Positions 36,035 to 53,430 are shown, counted from the stretch's first letter. The stretch is DNA of 64,000 nucleotides from Macrotis lagotis (GCF_037893015.1 NC_133658.1:145753982-145817981); one strand, 5' to 3'. Notes: generated by a model from the sequence alone, not told the origin. Translations and numbers: made by a program.

Positions 36035-36420
36035 TTCATCAAAAATATTCTTGTATCATGAATTGAGTGATATTTTCTTTTCAGTACTTTCAAAGTTGTT
36101 TTTTCTGATTGATGTTGTTACTGTATAAATTTTTAGCTTTGTTCTGATTACTTTCCACTGCAATCAGATCCCTATATTAGGTCTTCCCATGTTTTCCTTC
36201 ATCCATTTCATCATTTCTTAGGACAGAATAATATTCTAATATAGTCATTTGATATTATCAACAAATTGTTTGGCCATAGTTTCCAGTTCTTTGCTAATAC
36301 AAGGAGAGCTATTAGATATAGGTTTATACATATGTATTCCATGTACTTGGAATATGAGTGAGAGAACATTGGGAGTAATTTTTCTAGCTTCTGAATTGCT
36401 AGGATATACATCCCTCAGGG
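36035..36420 (-). repeat. L1 3'-end fragment, antisense
   Basis: TTGTTCTGATTACTTTCCAC, TTCCTTCATCCATTTCATCA, GGACAGAATAATATTCTAAT and GGCCATAGTTTCCAG show the antisense L1 layout, diverged. Confidence 0.65.
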
Positions 36421-36547
36421 AAAGGCTACCTAGACCTATTTCAATGAGGGCAGAGATTGAAAGAAAAACAGGACTAATAAAAGGCTTTAGTCCCTCCTGA
36501 GAAAGGAGTTAGAATAATCTAATCAGACTCAAGGCGAAGTGAGAGAA

Positions 36548-36549
<2 letters not shown>

Positions 36550-36582
<33 letters not shown>
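36550..36582 (+). repeat. (TG)n microsatellite
   Basis: About 16 TG units. Confidence 0.95.
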
Positions 36583-36584
<2 letters not shown>

Positions 36585-37039
36585 CAGATGTAATACCCTC
36601 CTTGCTGTTTAGCCTAGAGGCTTCTCTGAAATAGGAGATAGTGATGAAAGAAAGAGGTATGGATTATGTCAGGTATTTGAAGCCAGAATGAGATCCACAA
36701 ATTGGAAATCAGCATACAACCACCAAAACAACTGGCCATGCAAGAACTGTCGATGCAGTGTATTTGCCAGGTTTCAAGAGTATGTGGTAATCCCCTCCTT
36801 GTGACCTAAATCTTCATAGATAGCATGCAAGAGCTAGAAAGGGGCTTTAGAAATCCTTGACTCCAACTTTTTTATAGATCTGAAAGCCTAGATTTGGGGA
36901 TTGGGGTGGGGTGGAGGAGGGAAGGGGATGATTTACCCTAGGGCTGCTAACTAGTTAAATGGGGATGTGAGGAGTAGGTCTCTTAGATGCAGTCTAAGAC
37001 TCAGTTGAAGGCTATTGTGATCTACCTATACAAAAATGG

Positions 37040-37400
37040 TGGTTATCATTGTGCAGTGATTACTGATGACTTAGCTCTTCTCAGCAATACAGTGATCAAA
37101 GACAATTCTAAAAGACTTGGGATAGAAAATGCCAACCATATCCAATAGCATATCAAACCATACTATTTTCACTTTTATAAATTTGGGGGTTTTTTTTGTT
37201 TTTTCCTTTTGTTCTGATTCTTCTTTCACAACATGACCAACATGGAAATACTTTTAGCATAATTGTGCATGAATGACCTCTATCGGATTGCTTGCTGTCT
37301 TAGGGAGGGGATTAGAAAGAAGGGAGTGAGAAAATTTTATAAAAATTAATGTTAAAAACTATCTTTACATATAATTGGGAAAAAATAGAATACTATTTTT
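37040..37400 (+). repeat. L1 3' end, sense
   Basis: GACTTAGCTCTTCTCAGCAA, AAAGACAATTCTAAAAGAC, CATGACCAACATGGAAATAC and ACTATCTTTACATATAATTG. Confidence 0.82.
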
Positions 37401-37647
37401 CAAAAAAAAGATAGTGGTTGTTTGTGGTGGCAAAGAATTAGAAATTGAGTGAATATCCATCAGTTGGGGAATGGCTGAACAAATTGTGGTATATGTATGT
37501 TATTGGAACACTATTGTTCTATTAGAAACCAGGAGGGATGGGTTTTCAGAGAAGCCTGGAACTATTTGTATGAATTGATGCTGAATGAAATGAGCAGAAC
37601 CAGAAAAACACTGTACACCCTAACAACAACAAGGGATTGATGATCAA

Positions 37648-37805
37648 CCTTTTTTTTTTTTTTTTAGGTTTTTTGTAATGGGGTTAAGTAGCTTGCCCAA
37701 GGCAACACCACCAGGTAATTATTAAGTGTCTGAGTCCGGATTTGAATTCAAGTACTCCTGACTCCAGGGCCAGTGTGTCTATCCACTGAGCCACCTAGTC
37801 ACACC
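37648..37805 (-). repeat. Mar1/WSINE-type SINE nested in L1
   Basis: TTGATGATCAA flanks it at 37637-37647 and 37806-37816. Confidence 0.9.
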
Positions 37806-37817
37806 TTGATGATCAAT

Positions 37818-38879
37818 TTTTCTTAAAAGATTTTATTTATTTTGAGTTTTACAATTTTCCCCCTAATCTTGCTTCCCTCCCCCACCCCCCACAGAAGGCA
37901 GTCTGTTAGTCTTTACATTGTTTCCATGGTATACATTGATCTCAGTTGAATGTGATGAGAGAGAAATCATATCCTTAAGGAAGAAAAATAAAGTATAAGA
38001 GATAGCAAAATTACATAATAAGATAATTTTTTCCCCTAAATTAAAGGTAATAGTCTTTGGTCTTTGTTCAATCCACAATTCTTTCTCTGGATACAGATGA
38101 TATTCTCCATCACAGACAACCCAAAATTGTCCCTGATTGTTGCACTGATAGAATGAGCAAGGTTGATCATAACCCCCCATGCTGCCATCAGGGTATACAA
38201 TGTTTCTCTGATTCTGCTCATCTCCCTCAGAATCATTTCATTCAAATCCTTACAGGCTTCCCTGAATTCCCAACTCTCCTGATTTCTAGTAGAACAACAG
38301 TGTTCCATGACATACATATACCACAGTTTGTTAAACCATTCCCACTAGTAGAGTTTTGCATTCTATGTCTTCCTGCAACTCTTTCAACTTCTCCTCTAAG
38401 ATTTTGGATGCTATACCATTGGGTGTGTACATATTTAATATTGAAATTACTTGGGGCAGCTAGGTGGCATAGTGGATAAAGCACCGGCCTTGGAGTCAGG
38501 AGTACCTGAGTTCAAATCTGATCTCAGACACTTAATAATTACCTAGCTGTGTGACCTTGGGCAAGCCACTTAACCCCATTTGCCTTGCAAAAACCTAAAA
38601 AAAAAATTACTTTATTGTCTGTGGTACCTTTCAGGATGATCTAGAGTCCTTCTTTATCTCTTTTAACACTATCTAATTTTGCAGCTGCTTTGTCTGAGAT
38701 AAGGATTGCAACCCCTGCTTTTTTCACTTCAGCTGAAGCAAAATATATTTTGCTCCAACCTTTTACTTTTATTCTATATATAACTCTCTGCTTCAAATGA
38801 GTTTCTTGTAAGCAGCATATTGTAGGATTCTGGTTTTTAATTCACTCTGCTATTCGCTTATGTTTTAAGGGAGAGTTCA
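37818..38879 (-). repeat. Antisense L1 nested in a sense L1, internally deleted
   Basis: The 3' UTR part is 37818-38360 (GAGTTTTACAATTTTCCCCC, CAGACAACCCAAAATTGTCC). An ORF2-region part is 38613-38879 (GCTGCTTTGTCTGAGATAAG, GTTTCTTGTAAGCAGCATA). GATGATCAAT at 37808-37817 and 38880-38889 is the likely target duplication. A SINE at 38453-38603 interrupts it. Confidence 0.82.
38453..38603 (+). repeat. Mar1/WSINE-type SINE nested in the antisense L1
   Basis: AAATTACTT flanks it at 38444-38452 and 38604-38612. Confidence 0.92.
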
Positions 38880-39474
38880 GATGATCAATCTTAATGGACA
38901 TGCTCATTTCATCAGTGCAACAATCAGGGACAATTTTGGGTTGTCTGTGATGGAGAATTCCATCCCTATCTGAATAAATGATTGTAGAGTTTAAACAAAG
39001 ACCAAAGACTATTACCTTTAATTTAAAAAAAAAGGTATCTTATGTAATTTTGCTATCTCTTATATTTTTTCTTAAGGATATGATTTCTCAATATATTGAA
39101 TTTTGATCAATGTATAGCATGGAAACAATGTAAAGACTATCAGACTGCCTTCTGTGAGGGGTGAGATTGGGGGAAAAATTGTAAAATTCAAAAAACAATA
39201 AAAAAAAGATAGTGGTTATCAAGGGAAGGCAGGTGTCAGCAAATTACCCATGCTTTCTGGAGAGAAGTTTTCCCAAGTTGTCTGCCTGGGAGTTTGAGAA
39301 AGTAGAAAAGGTATATTAGTAACCTGGGTGACCTGGCCCTTCTATGCTTTGGGGCACCTCTGGCAAAAGAATGGCTGACTCTAGTGGTCACAACAGATAA
39401 ATAAATTACTTTGTATTTGAAGTGGGTTCCTGCCTCATGGGTGAATTTGAGATCCAATTTTTCCGTGTTGTTCT

Positions 39475-39718
39475 TAGGCAACTAGGTGGCCAGAGGGCTA
39501 GACTTGGGAGTTCAAAGGACCTTATTTCAAATCCAATTTGGGACGTTCAGTAATAGTGTGACCCAGACAAATAATTTAAACTCTTTCAGCCTCAGTGTCT
39601 AGAAATTGGATATAATACTTAGCCCACAGGGGTGTGTGAAGGCCAAATGAGATGATATCACTAAGGAGCTTTGCCAACCTTAAAGCATTCTATAAATGTT
39701 TACTCTTATTATTATTTG
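39475..39718 (+). repeat. MIR/THER-type SINE just upstream of POMK coding exon 1
   Basis: GGCAACTAGGTGGCCAGAGG, ATTTCAAATCCAATTTGG, AGTGTGACCCAGAC, AAGGCCAAATGAGATGAT and TCTATAAATGTTTACTCTTA. It ends about 130 bp before the splice acceptor. Confidence 0.8.
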
Positions 39719-39846
39719 AATGCAGTACATTCTATGGAAGTTTAAAGCCCATGAGGCAATCTTTTCAATTTGTACTTTCATGACAGGGAAACAATACAAA
39801 ATTGACCACACTACTATTTCTTGTTTCATTTTTTTTTGTCTTTTAG

Positions 39847-44911
<5,065 letters not shown>

Positions 44912-46830
44912 AAATGAGACTAATCAGTGAAAAGTGGGCCTTGATGATTTAATGGAAAAAGACACAAGTTGCTTTTCTCAGCTGACTTTTTTTTTTGTCT
45001 TTGTTGTGATTTTCTTTGGCTGAATCCAGATGGTTGCTGTTAGTCATCTCCTTGTAACTGTTGAGTTGATAAATGATAAAATTTAGGAGGGGGGGGTGAG
45101 GGAAGACATATGCATCAAAGATATGGAAAAGACATTGCAGTTAGAGTCAGTGTCCCTGGTTTCCTGGCTTCACATCTTGGTTCTTCCAGTTTTGTGATAA
45201 TAGTTGGGTAAGTTTTGCAACTTCTTTTGGACCCTCAGTTTCCTTATCTGTAAAAGGAAGAGGTTGACCAAGATGACTTCTATAAGATCTCTTTCCTCTT
45301 ATAAATCTATGATCTTTGGATTTTATTTTAATTAGCTTCTAATACCTTTTTTTCAAATTGTCCCCTGGGGGAAGGGCAAGGGACTTATGCCATATCTAAG
45401 AGGTAGACAACTAAAGCAAAGAGAACAGGGCATCAAAAAGTGTTAGATAACCTGATCTTGACTATAATTACATTCATAAAAATCATACTAACTTGTTAAT
45501 TTGTATGATGTGGAGGTCACTCTGGGATCTTAAAATTGAGGCCACTACCAAATAATATGTTCTGATTGGTCTTACAAAGCCAGAAAGGCCTCTGGGATGA
45601 ATGTAGAAATGGATTCAATGTGTTTGTACCCTTAAAGAACAAACTTAACAAACAAGTTTTGATGCTTTGGGGAGGAGGGGGGAGAAAGACTGAGGAGGTA
45701 GGGCAATATTAATTCATGAATGGGTCAAGAAATAAAATGATCTCTTCCATCTGGCCCCCTTCCTTTTTTCCTCTGTTAGAAAAATTTCCCACAATTTTTA
45801 ATTCCATCTATTAATATTATTTACTGATATTCTCAATGTATAATTGAAAAAGAAGTTGGAGAAAAGCAAGAGGCAACTGATGGTGGAGAGACATTTAATG
45901 TGCTACAATAGTATTCTTGGGATGTTAATTGAATAAAATGAAGGACCCTAGCATATCCTGTTAACCCTCCATATGGATACTTCCTGGGAGGACACAGATA
46001 AGAGCCATACAAGTTGAACATTCATAGATAAAGATCTGCATTGCTGTATTCACCTTGGAATTTTCCAGTACTCCATGTGATATTAGTCCAAAGACTAGCT
46101 GTCACACTGCCGCAAGAATGGAATCAAAGCCATTTTGATGTTCTCACTCATAAGTGAAGCCAGGTGTGTAGGAGTTTGCACCATAAGCCACAAGATGAGG
46201 TCTTTCTTGGGACATTTGGACACCTGTCCTTGCATTGACTCCAAAGACTACAAGTAAATAGTTAACTCCTGAGGTAATTTCCACTAAGCATCAGCATCCA
46301 TTGATTGGGGGAAGGAGTTAGAGAAGGATAAGGACTGTTTTTGTTGAAGAGTTTTTTAATTGCCTAGATCATGAAAAAAATTTTTTTTTCTTCAATATTT
46401 CCTTTTAATGGTGATAAAGCTGGAGTAACCAGAGAGTGTTCACTTGTCCCTTGGGTTACTCTTGCTTCTCATTTTCTCTCTCTTTGCATCTATATGATAT
46501 ATACAAATATATTTTACAATTTTTTAATATTTTTTGTTAAGAAGTCTGTCATAATATTTCTTTCTTAGCAAAACAGAACTCTTACCAAAAGCTGTTAAAT
46601 TTTTCAAAGCAGAAAGGAATGGAAATATTTTAACACTCAAGTCCTATAGATCACAATTGTGCTGCTTTCCCCAAACCATGCATTGCTCTTAGAACTGGGT
46701 TCTGAATGTCCAAAATGACCTGCTATGACTAGTCAATAAGAATGACAAATTAGCATTCCTATCTTATTTACCAGAAGAAATGGAGTAGTTCACATCTCTA
46801 GACTAAATAAAACCTTCAAGGAATTCTTTC
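44912..46830 (+). other. POMK: POMK 3' UTR and candidate polyadenylation sites
   Basis: This is non-coding sequence after the POMK stop. AATAAA hexamers lie at 45731-45736, 45932-45937 and 46806-46811. The last has a T/GT-rich stretch 25-60 nt downstream and looks best, but the true 3' end cannot be chosen from sequence. A THER/MIR-like SINE occupies about 45130-45320. Confidence 0.45.
45130..45320 (+). repeat. THER/MIR-type SINE in the POMK 3' UTR
   Basis: CTCAGTTTCCTTATCTGTAA, GGAAGAGGTTGACCAAGATG and ATAAATCTATGATC form the tail of a THER-like SINE. Confidence 0.75.
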
Positions 46831-47230
46831 CCCATGGGTGCATCCTCCTCTTTTTATTGAATGGGATGGTTATTCTTGTTCGTATTTATGATCATGAATC
46901 AAGTAGTTTAAGCTGTCTTACCAAGTTGAAGGTCAGAGACAGAGGTGCATTAATATAGGTTCTGTTCCCATGCATTAGGGCAGAAATGAATACTAAGCAA
47001 AGGAGTCTCAGGGAAGAGTAGGTTTTGATTATCTTATCTATTTCTTTATAAAAATGAGGATGTTGGGTTCCTTGACCTCTAAATTTCCTTTTGGCTTCAA
47101 ATCTATGATCCTTTGACATTTACCTAAGATAATACTACCTCCTAACACACCTAAGACAAGTGTCTAAATCCTGTGCAAAGAATTGCCAAGGTTATAGTAG
47201 ATATGAGGACATGCCTGTAAAAAATACATA

Positions 47231-47385
47231 GGTGGGGGCGGCTAGGTGGCGCAGTGGATAAAGCACTGGCCCTGGAGTCAGGAGTACCTGGGTTCAGATT
47301 TGGCCTGAGACACATCATAATTGCCTAGCTGTGTGACCTTGGGCAAGTCACTTAACCCCATTGCCCTAAATAAATAAAATAAAAT
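47231..47385 (+). repeat. SINE variant with AAATAAATAAAA tail
   Basis: GGGGGCGGCTAGGTGGCGCA head and GTGTGACCTTGGGCAAGTC core. The tail reads CCCATTGCCCTAAATAAAT, unlike the CTTGCAAAAACCT tail of most copies here. Confidence 0.92.
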
Positions 47386-47392
47386 ATATAAG

Positions 47393-48250
47393 TGCAGGTT
47401 TTATGTCTTAAAAAAATCACCAGTCACTGTGCCCTTTCCACTTAGTACTAGATGAAATCACCCTAAAAAGTCTCTTAATTGATTTTAGCAAATGGGATGT
47501 AATTGATTGTATTCATGTTGTAATTTTTCCCTGGTCATTTCTGTCATTAGAATTAGTGCTTTTTATTTCTTAACATTAAGACTTTTCTACTCATGTAAAA
47601 TTGATACGCTTCAAACTTGTTAATTTTAAAATATTACAAATAACCAAAAACATAAAATATTACAAATAAAGGAGAGATCTTCCCCTCACCCACCCACCCA
47701 TCCCACCCCTTTCCTTCTCCCAAGAACTTTGTGAGTCCGGGTGCAAAGAAACTTTTCTTTCAGGCTGTCTGCCAAGGTCACAGGCCAGGAAATCCAGGTG
47801 AATTGTTATAATCTTTTGGTTTGAAATAGTTTTTACAAAGAAAATATCAACTAAGTTATATGAGAAAGTTTGTTTTGCCCAAAGCACTTAAGTGAAAATT
47901 CATGACTTTCCTGCAGTCTTCTGTTATGCATAAATGTGATCTTAAGAAGATTATGTCTCACTTATTAAAAGTCTGTCATGAAACTGAAATCCTGCCTCTT
48001 TCCTTGCTTCTTATTTAATATCAATGTGTGCACTCCAGTTCACTGGTTATCAAGAATGGAGAAGCCATGTATTGGTTTTTTATCTTTCCTTATCTAAGAA
48101 GACTAAAATGATATCACTGTATTTGAGACAAATGACAGTGTATCCAACTGTGGCTGATCAGACCAGAATGCTGTACCAGATATTGGACAAAATAGTTCAT
48201 GTGAACATGGGGTAGTTATTCTAAACTTATATGTGCCATGTTTCCTTTGA
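47393..48250. other. Intergenic stretch, nothing recognised
   Basis: AT-rich DNA between SINE and LINE relics. The open frames at 47660-47887 and 48024-48215 are short and have no family features. Confidence 0.5.
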
Positions 48251-48259
48251 GTTTCTTCA

Positions 48260-48500
48260 ATTCTACTTTCCTCATAAAGCACAGCACCCTCACTGATGAG
48301 GGCACGTCATGCTGGGTGGTGCTGTGCCAGTGACTCCCATGCTGTACAATCAATTCTGAAGTTCTTCAATGAGACCTTCAGAATATCTTGGTATTGCTTT
48401 TTCTGACCCCCATGTGAGTACTTGCCCTTTATGAGTTCTCCATAAAACAGTTTTTTTGGCAAGAGTACATCTGGCATTCTAACATGACCAGCCCATTGTG
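48260..48500 (-). repeat. RTE-like non-LTR retrotransposon relic (C-terminal ORF fragment)
   Basis: Read on the minus strand from about 48493, the frame is AGHVRMPDVLLPKKLFYGEL, then KGKYSHGGQKKQYQDILKVS, then LKNFRID and WESLAQH, with a stop. This resembles the conserved AGHV.RMPD...LP...LYGEL...GGQKKR..D.LK.SL..F motif at the C-terminus of some vertebrate non-LTR retrotransposon ORFs. About 60 codons are uninterrupted. The clade (RTE-like) is my inference. Confidence 0.6.
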
Positions 48501-49059
48501 GTTGTGTAGCCTCTGATTTGTTTCTTGGGTTCAGTTCTGCCTCACAAGGAATCTCGACTCAGACTCAGGAATGCAGGTTTTGGAAAGAAAATAGAAATGT
48601 ATTAAAGAAAGTTACAGCATATTAAGAAATGGATAGAAAAGTTAGAGTTTTAAGAGAAGACCATGTGGATTGCTGATTAAATTTTGGCCAGGCCAGCTGT
48701 CCAGGTTTCCACAGGAGCCTTGAAGGTCAAAAGTGACACCTCCCCCCTTCTCTACCAGAGTCCATGGGAGGGGGTGGTGACCTGGGAATGACCCAAGTCC
48801 CTCATTAGAGGTCTTGCTTGGGGAGGGGTCTCTTTTGGGTGGTCTTCCAGGACCTGTGCATCCTGGTTGCCCTGGAAAAGCAATGCAATCTAGGTTGAAG
48901 GTCAAGCCCTCAGTTATGGCCTAAATAAGATGATAAGGAAAGGAAGATTCCCTTTACTATGCAAACAGAAGAATTAAAAAGTTTGTCTCCAAATGATCTT
49001 ATCACCCCCTATGCCCACATTTTTCTGCCTCAGTTGCACTCTCTCTAGTAATGTTGGAA

Positions 49060-49285
49060 TGCTAGGCAGTTTAGCTGAGAAAGGTAGTATATGAGGTTTG
49101 GCTTCAAATTCCACCCGGAATTCTCCCCAGTATGACCTTGGCACATTACTTAAGCTGCTTATCTTTTAAATGCCAGCTCTTCAACTGGTCTGGGTCTCAT
49201 TTCCTCATCTATAAAATGGAGGAGTAAGACCAGATGACCTTGAAGATCTGTTCCAGTGCTATGTTTGAGATCCTGTGGTCTGGAA
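49060..49285 (+). repeat. THER/MIR-type SINE
   Basis: CCCAGTATGACCTTGGCAC, GGTCTCATTTCCTCATCTAT, AGGAGTAAGACCAGATGACC and TTTGAGATCCTGTG. Confidence 0.78.
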
Positions 49286-49364
49286 AGTCAGATGATCAAC
49301 TGCTCTTCACAAAAACACTAAAAGTGAATGTGTTTTACCCCCTACAGGACCAGGGGATTCAGAA

Positions 49365-49602
49365 CTTGAAAGAACCTTAGAGATCATTTAATGATGAGAA
49401 AACTGAGATCCTAGAGAGACTTGCCCAAGCTTACACAGCTAATAATAATAATGATGATGGTGGTGGCGAAAATTAGCTGTTATTTACAGGTTTTAAGGTT
49501 TGCAAAGCTGTGCATATCTTATCCTCAAATTTGCACATAGATGCTCATATTTGATGCTCACAATACTGTAAAGAGGGTGCTATTAATCTTCATTTCATAG
49601 AT
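49365..49602 (-). repeat. MIR/THER fragments, antisense
   Basis: GATGAGAAAACTGAGATCC, ACTTGCCCAAGCTTACACAG; then TTAGCTGTTATTTACAGG, TTGATGCTCACAATACTG and CTTCATTTCATAGATAAAG. Confidence 0.7.
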
Positions 49603-49613
49603 AAAGAAATGGG

Positions 49614-50060
<447 letters not shown>

Positions 50061-50229
50061 AAAGAAATGGGAGCCTGGTGTCACAGTGGAAGGAAGTGTC
50101 TAAAGTAGAATTTTAATTCAAGTCTTCCTGACACCTAGACCAGTGCTTGTGAAAAGAACACAAAGCTAAGTTTTTACATTCAGGTATTCTACTGCTAAAT
50201 TCAGTGTTTTCCCCAGTAAACACTGATTC

Positions 50230-50368
50230 CTTTTTTTTTTCTTTTGAGGCAAATTGGAGTTAAATGACTTGCCCAGGGTCACTCACATAAATATCTGGCT
50301 GTCACATTTGAACTCAAGTCCTCTACTCTAGATCTAGTATTCTATCCATCACACTAATAGCTATCCCT
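50230..50368 (-). repeat. Diverged SINE, antisense
   Basis: GAGTTAAATGACTTGCCCAG, CACATTTGAACTCAAGTCCT and TTCTATCCATCACACTAATAG. Confidence 0.75.
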
Positions 50369-50411
50369 ACCCTGCCTTCTTAATAATATTTGGATTTAAT
50401 GGGGGAACAGA

Positions 50412-50690
50412 ATATAGATAGATGGTGCAGTGGGTAGAGCACCAACCCTGAAGTCAGAAAGAGCTGAGTTCAAATTTTACCTCAGATACTTACTAGTTGT
50501 GTGACATTGTGCAAGTCAATTAACCTTAATTACTAGTTGTCCTGATTCATATCTGGCCCATGGACCCAGATTGCCCTGAAGAAAGTGAGGTTGGTGACTT
50601 AGCACAGCCCTCCTACCCCCTACCCCCCAACTCAAATCCAGTTCTTGTGTTTGTCATGGTCTTCTTCAAGAATAAAGAACAAATTATCAT
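50412..50690 (+). repeat. SINE with dispersed tail C
   Basis: AGATGGTGCAGTGGGTAGAG head, CTGAGTTCAAATTTTACC, then tail TTGTCCTGATTCATATCTGG, CCCATGGACCCAGATTGCC and ATGGTCTTCTTCAAGAATAA. The same tail follows a SINE at 62781. Confidence 0.82.
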
Positions 50691-51195
50691 CATTCATCTT
50701 AAAAAACCTTATGGAATTGGGAGAAATAATTATTAATAACCAAGAATTTGAGGGAGATTCAAAGCTCTCCCCTTCTTTCAAAGTCCTGATTTTAAGTCTC
50801 TTGAAAGACACTGCTGATAATGAGATTAGACTAATTTTTTTTGTTCATGACCCCACCCAGGTGGAAGCCATTGGGTTCTGCTCAGGCTTAGGTGGGGTAT
50901 AATGATATAATATATTCTTTGAATAGATAGCCCAAAGTTGTGGGAGGTATGATTTAGACCTCTTAGCTATTCATTTTAAAATAACTCACTCCTATTGTGT
51001 TTTCCAATTAGATTGATTGCCATCTCTCAGGAGCACCCATTCTTTGAAGCATCTATAAAAACTGTGAGCCTGACTACCATGATTGTCTTTGGTCTTAGAG
51101 AAATTGTCAAATGACTATCCTTTTATTGAATAAGGTGCCGACCTTATTTATAAAATTATTAAATTACCTAGACACTATGACTCTCAAACCTTTTT

Positions 51196-51534
51196 TTAAT
51201 TAAAGAGATCATTTGAGTTTTACAATTTTCCTCCAATCTTACTCCCCACCCCCATGGAAAGCAATCTGTCAGTCTTTACTTTGTTTCATGTTGTACATTG
51301 ATCCAAATTGAGTGTGATGAGAAAAATCACATCCTTAAGGAAGAGACAAAAAAGTCTAAGAGTTAACAAGTTCCGACAATAAGCTATCTGTTTTTTTCTA
51401 AATTAAAGGGAATAGGAATAGTCCTTGAACTTTGTTCAAACTCCAGAGCTGCTTATCTGGATACAGATGGCACTCTCCTTTGCAGACAGCCCAAAATTGT
51501 TCCCGATTGTTGCATTGATGGAATGAGCCAGTTT
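51196..51534 (-). repeat. 5'-truncated L1 with perfect 15-bp target-site duplication
   Basis: Antisense L1 3' end (TGAGTTTTACAATTTTCCTC, GTACATTGATCCAAATTGAG, CAGACAGCCCAAAATTGTTC). CTCTCAAACCTTTTT occurs at 51181-51195 and 51535-51549. Confidence 0.94.
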
Positions 51535-51964
51535 CTCTCAAACCTTTTTAACTGCAACAGAACAGAAGAATAAGCTTCAAGATGTTAATAAGGCATGTCA
51601 AAAAGATTATTCTTCCTAAGTCTGCAAAAACAGTATTTTATTTTACTTCACATGAATACAACTCTTCACTCCCACCAAGAAGCAAGATGTTGTTTACAGA
51701 GTTTTGAAAAGATTCCTGTATCATGATCCAGAAAAACTTGAGCAACTGAGGATATCAAGCTAGATCTTTACTCCTAATTATGATCAACCCCAACAGATGT
51801 CTGTTGTAAGATCCAGGTGACAGTAGAATAAGTCATAGCAATGGAAGACTAGAAACTACTTTAAAAAAAAAACCAAATAAAATTAGCCAGTCATCTTGTT
51901 TTTAAACCTAAGAATTGTGCCTAAAAAACCTACTGTTAACCTTGAATTCAGTAACCCTTTAGGT

Positions 51965-52185
51965 CAGGGCTAGTGATGGGCCATGACCTGGCACAGGGCA
52001 GACCTAGAGTCAGGAAGTCCTTAACTCAGATACTACTTGGGTGACCCTGGACAAGCCAATTAACCCTGTTTGCCTCAGATTCCTAATCTGTAAAATAAAG
52101 CAAGAAAAGGAAAAGGAAAACCACTTCAGTGTCTTTGCCAAGAAAACCCCACATGAGGGGTCACAAAGAGTCAGTCAGTGACTTT
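51965..52185 (+). repeat. Long-tail (Mar1-like) SINE
   Basis: TGGGTGACCCTGGACAAGCC, CTCAGATTCCTAATCTGTAA, AAACCACTTCAGTGTCTTTG and GGGGTCACAAAGAGTCAGTC. Confidence 0.85.
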
Positions 52186-52361
52186 TTGCTGATGTTAGAA
52201 GGGATCTACACTGTATTCATAAAAATTGACTTAACTTTGGTGATCTGGTTAAACAAGAATGCTCCTACCTGTTGAGAAACAGGTTCTCTTTGTAGTCATC
52301 AATATCTTGGTAATATATCCATGCACTAACTAAAGAGGATTTCACTTGATTTTCTTTGTTG

Positions 52362-52497
52362 GATTTTTTTTTTTGAGACAAACAGAGTTAAGGGACTTGC
52401 CAGGAGTCACATAGCTATTGTCAGACTGGAGTTGAACTCAGGTCTTCCTTCCAGTCTGGCGATCTCTATCCACTGGTCTATCTAGCTGCCTTGTAGG
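52362..52497 (-). repeat. Diverged SINE, antisense
   Basis: GAGTTAAGGGACTTGCCAGG, GGAGTTGAACTCAGGTCTTC and CCACTGGTCTATCTAGCTGC. Confidence 0.82.
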
Positions 52498-52927
52498 GCC
52501 AGACTTGAAGAGTCATAGTATGATACAATTTAACAACTATTTAAGTAACTTCACAGGTACAAGATATTATGCTGATGCCAAGAATACAAAAGGTTAAAAT
52601 TAAACAGCCCTGACCTCAAAGAGCTTATACTCTGTTGGGAAAAAGAATATGCATGGATACATACAAAGTATTTCTCTCTCTCCCTCTTAGGACAGGGAAA
52701 GTTGAAGATCAAGGTAATGGAGAAAAGGGGGCTGCAGTATATAACCACTTCATTTATCAGGCAAGAAATATGGTATCTTAATATTATAGCAAAGTACAAG
52801 ATTCCCCTGTTTCATACTTTGACATTTGGAGTGATTTGTGCTTTCTTCAGTCTGAACATTGATCCTGTATAGGATATACAAGCTGTATAGCTTGTAACTT
52901 TTCTTGCTTTTGTTTCAAGAGCAAATG

Positions 52928-53086
52928 AGGGGGAGGGGTGGCCCGTAGCTAGGTAGATAAAGCACAGGCCCTGGAGTCAGGAGGACCTGTGTTCAAATCA
53001 GATCTCAGACACTTAATTACCTAGCTGTGTGGCCTTGGGCAAGCCACTTAACCCCATTTGCCTTGCAAAAACCTAAAAAAAAAAAA
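52928..53086 (+). repeat. Mar1/WSINE-type SINE, altered head
   Basis: GGGTGGCCCGTAGCTAGGTA replaces the normal head; body and A-tail are normal. AAGAGCAAATG (52917-52927) and AAGAGTAAATG (53087-53097) flank it. Confidence 0.88.
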
Positions 53087-53264
53087 AAGAGTAAATGGGA
53101 ACAAATTTCATCCTAGTAGTGAAATTTAATTAATCTTGTAATTAAATTTCTAATCTTAGCAGAACTGACCTTCAAAAAACAGACAGGCATGCATAGTCTG
53201 CCATCTACATGTTAATGTGCACTCAAGAAAATAATTCATTTATATAATATAAAACTTATCTACA

Positions 53265-53430
53265 TAGTGCTTATTTATAAAGCATATTGCAAACATAATG
53301 TCCTTTGAACTTCAGCAGTATTGTGGGGTAGGCACTGTAGCCAATACCCTCATTTTGCAGATGAACAGTTTCTAAAAAATTAAGGGGCATGCCCTGAATC
53401 ACAGCTAAGTTTAGGATCTCCCTCCCAACA
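53265..53430 (-). repeat. MIR fragment, antisense
   Basis: AAAGCATATTGCAAACATAA, GGTAGGCACTGTAGCC and CTCATTTTGCAGATGAACAG. Confidence 0.65.

Larger units (their letters stand above)
37412..39205 (+). repeat. L1 3' end, sense, split by nested insertions
   Basis: Sense L1 runs 37412-37647 (CAGTTGGGGAATGGCTGAAC, TGATGCTGAATGAAATGAGC) and resumes at about 38880 (ATGATCAATCTTAATGGACA to ATTGTAAAATTCAAAAAAC at 39200). A SINE, an antisense L1 and a second SINE lie between. Confidence 0.88.

Noticed and set aside
38057..38479. A 140-residue + frame and overlapping minus frames
   Set aside because: They cross an antisense L1 3' UTR and a SINE; no protein is expected.
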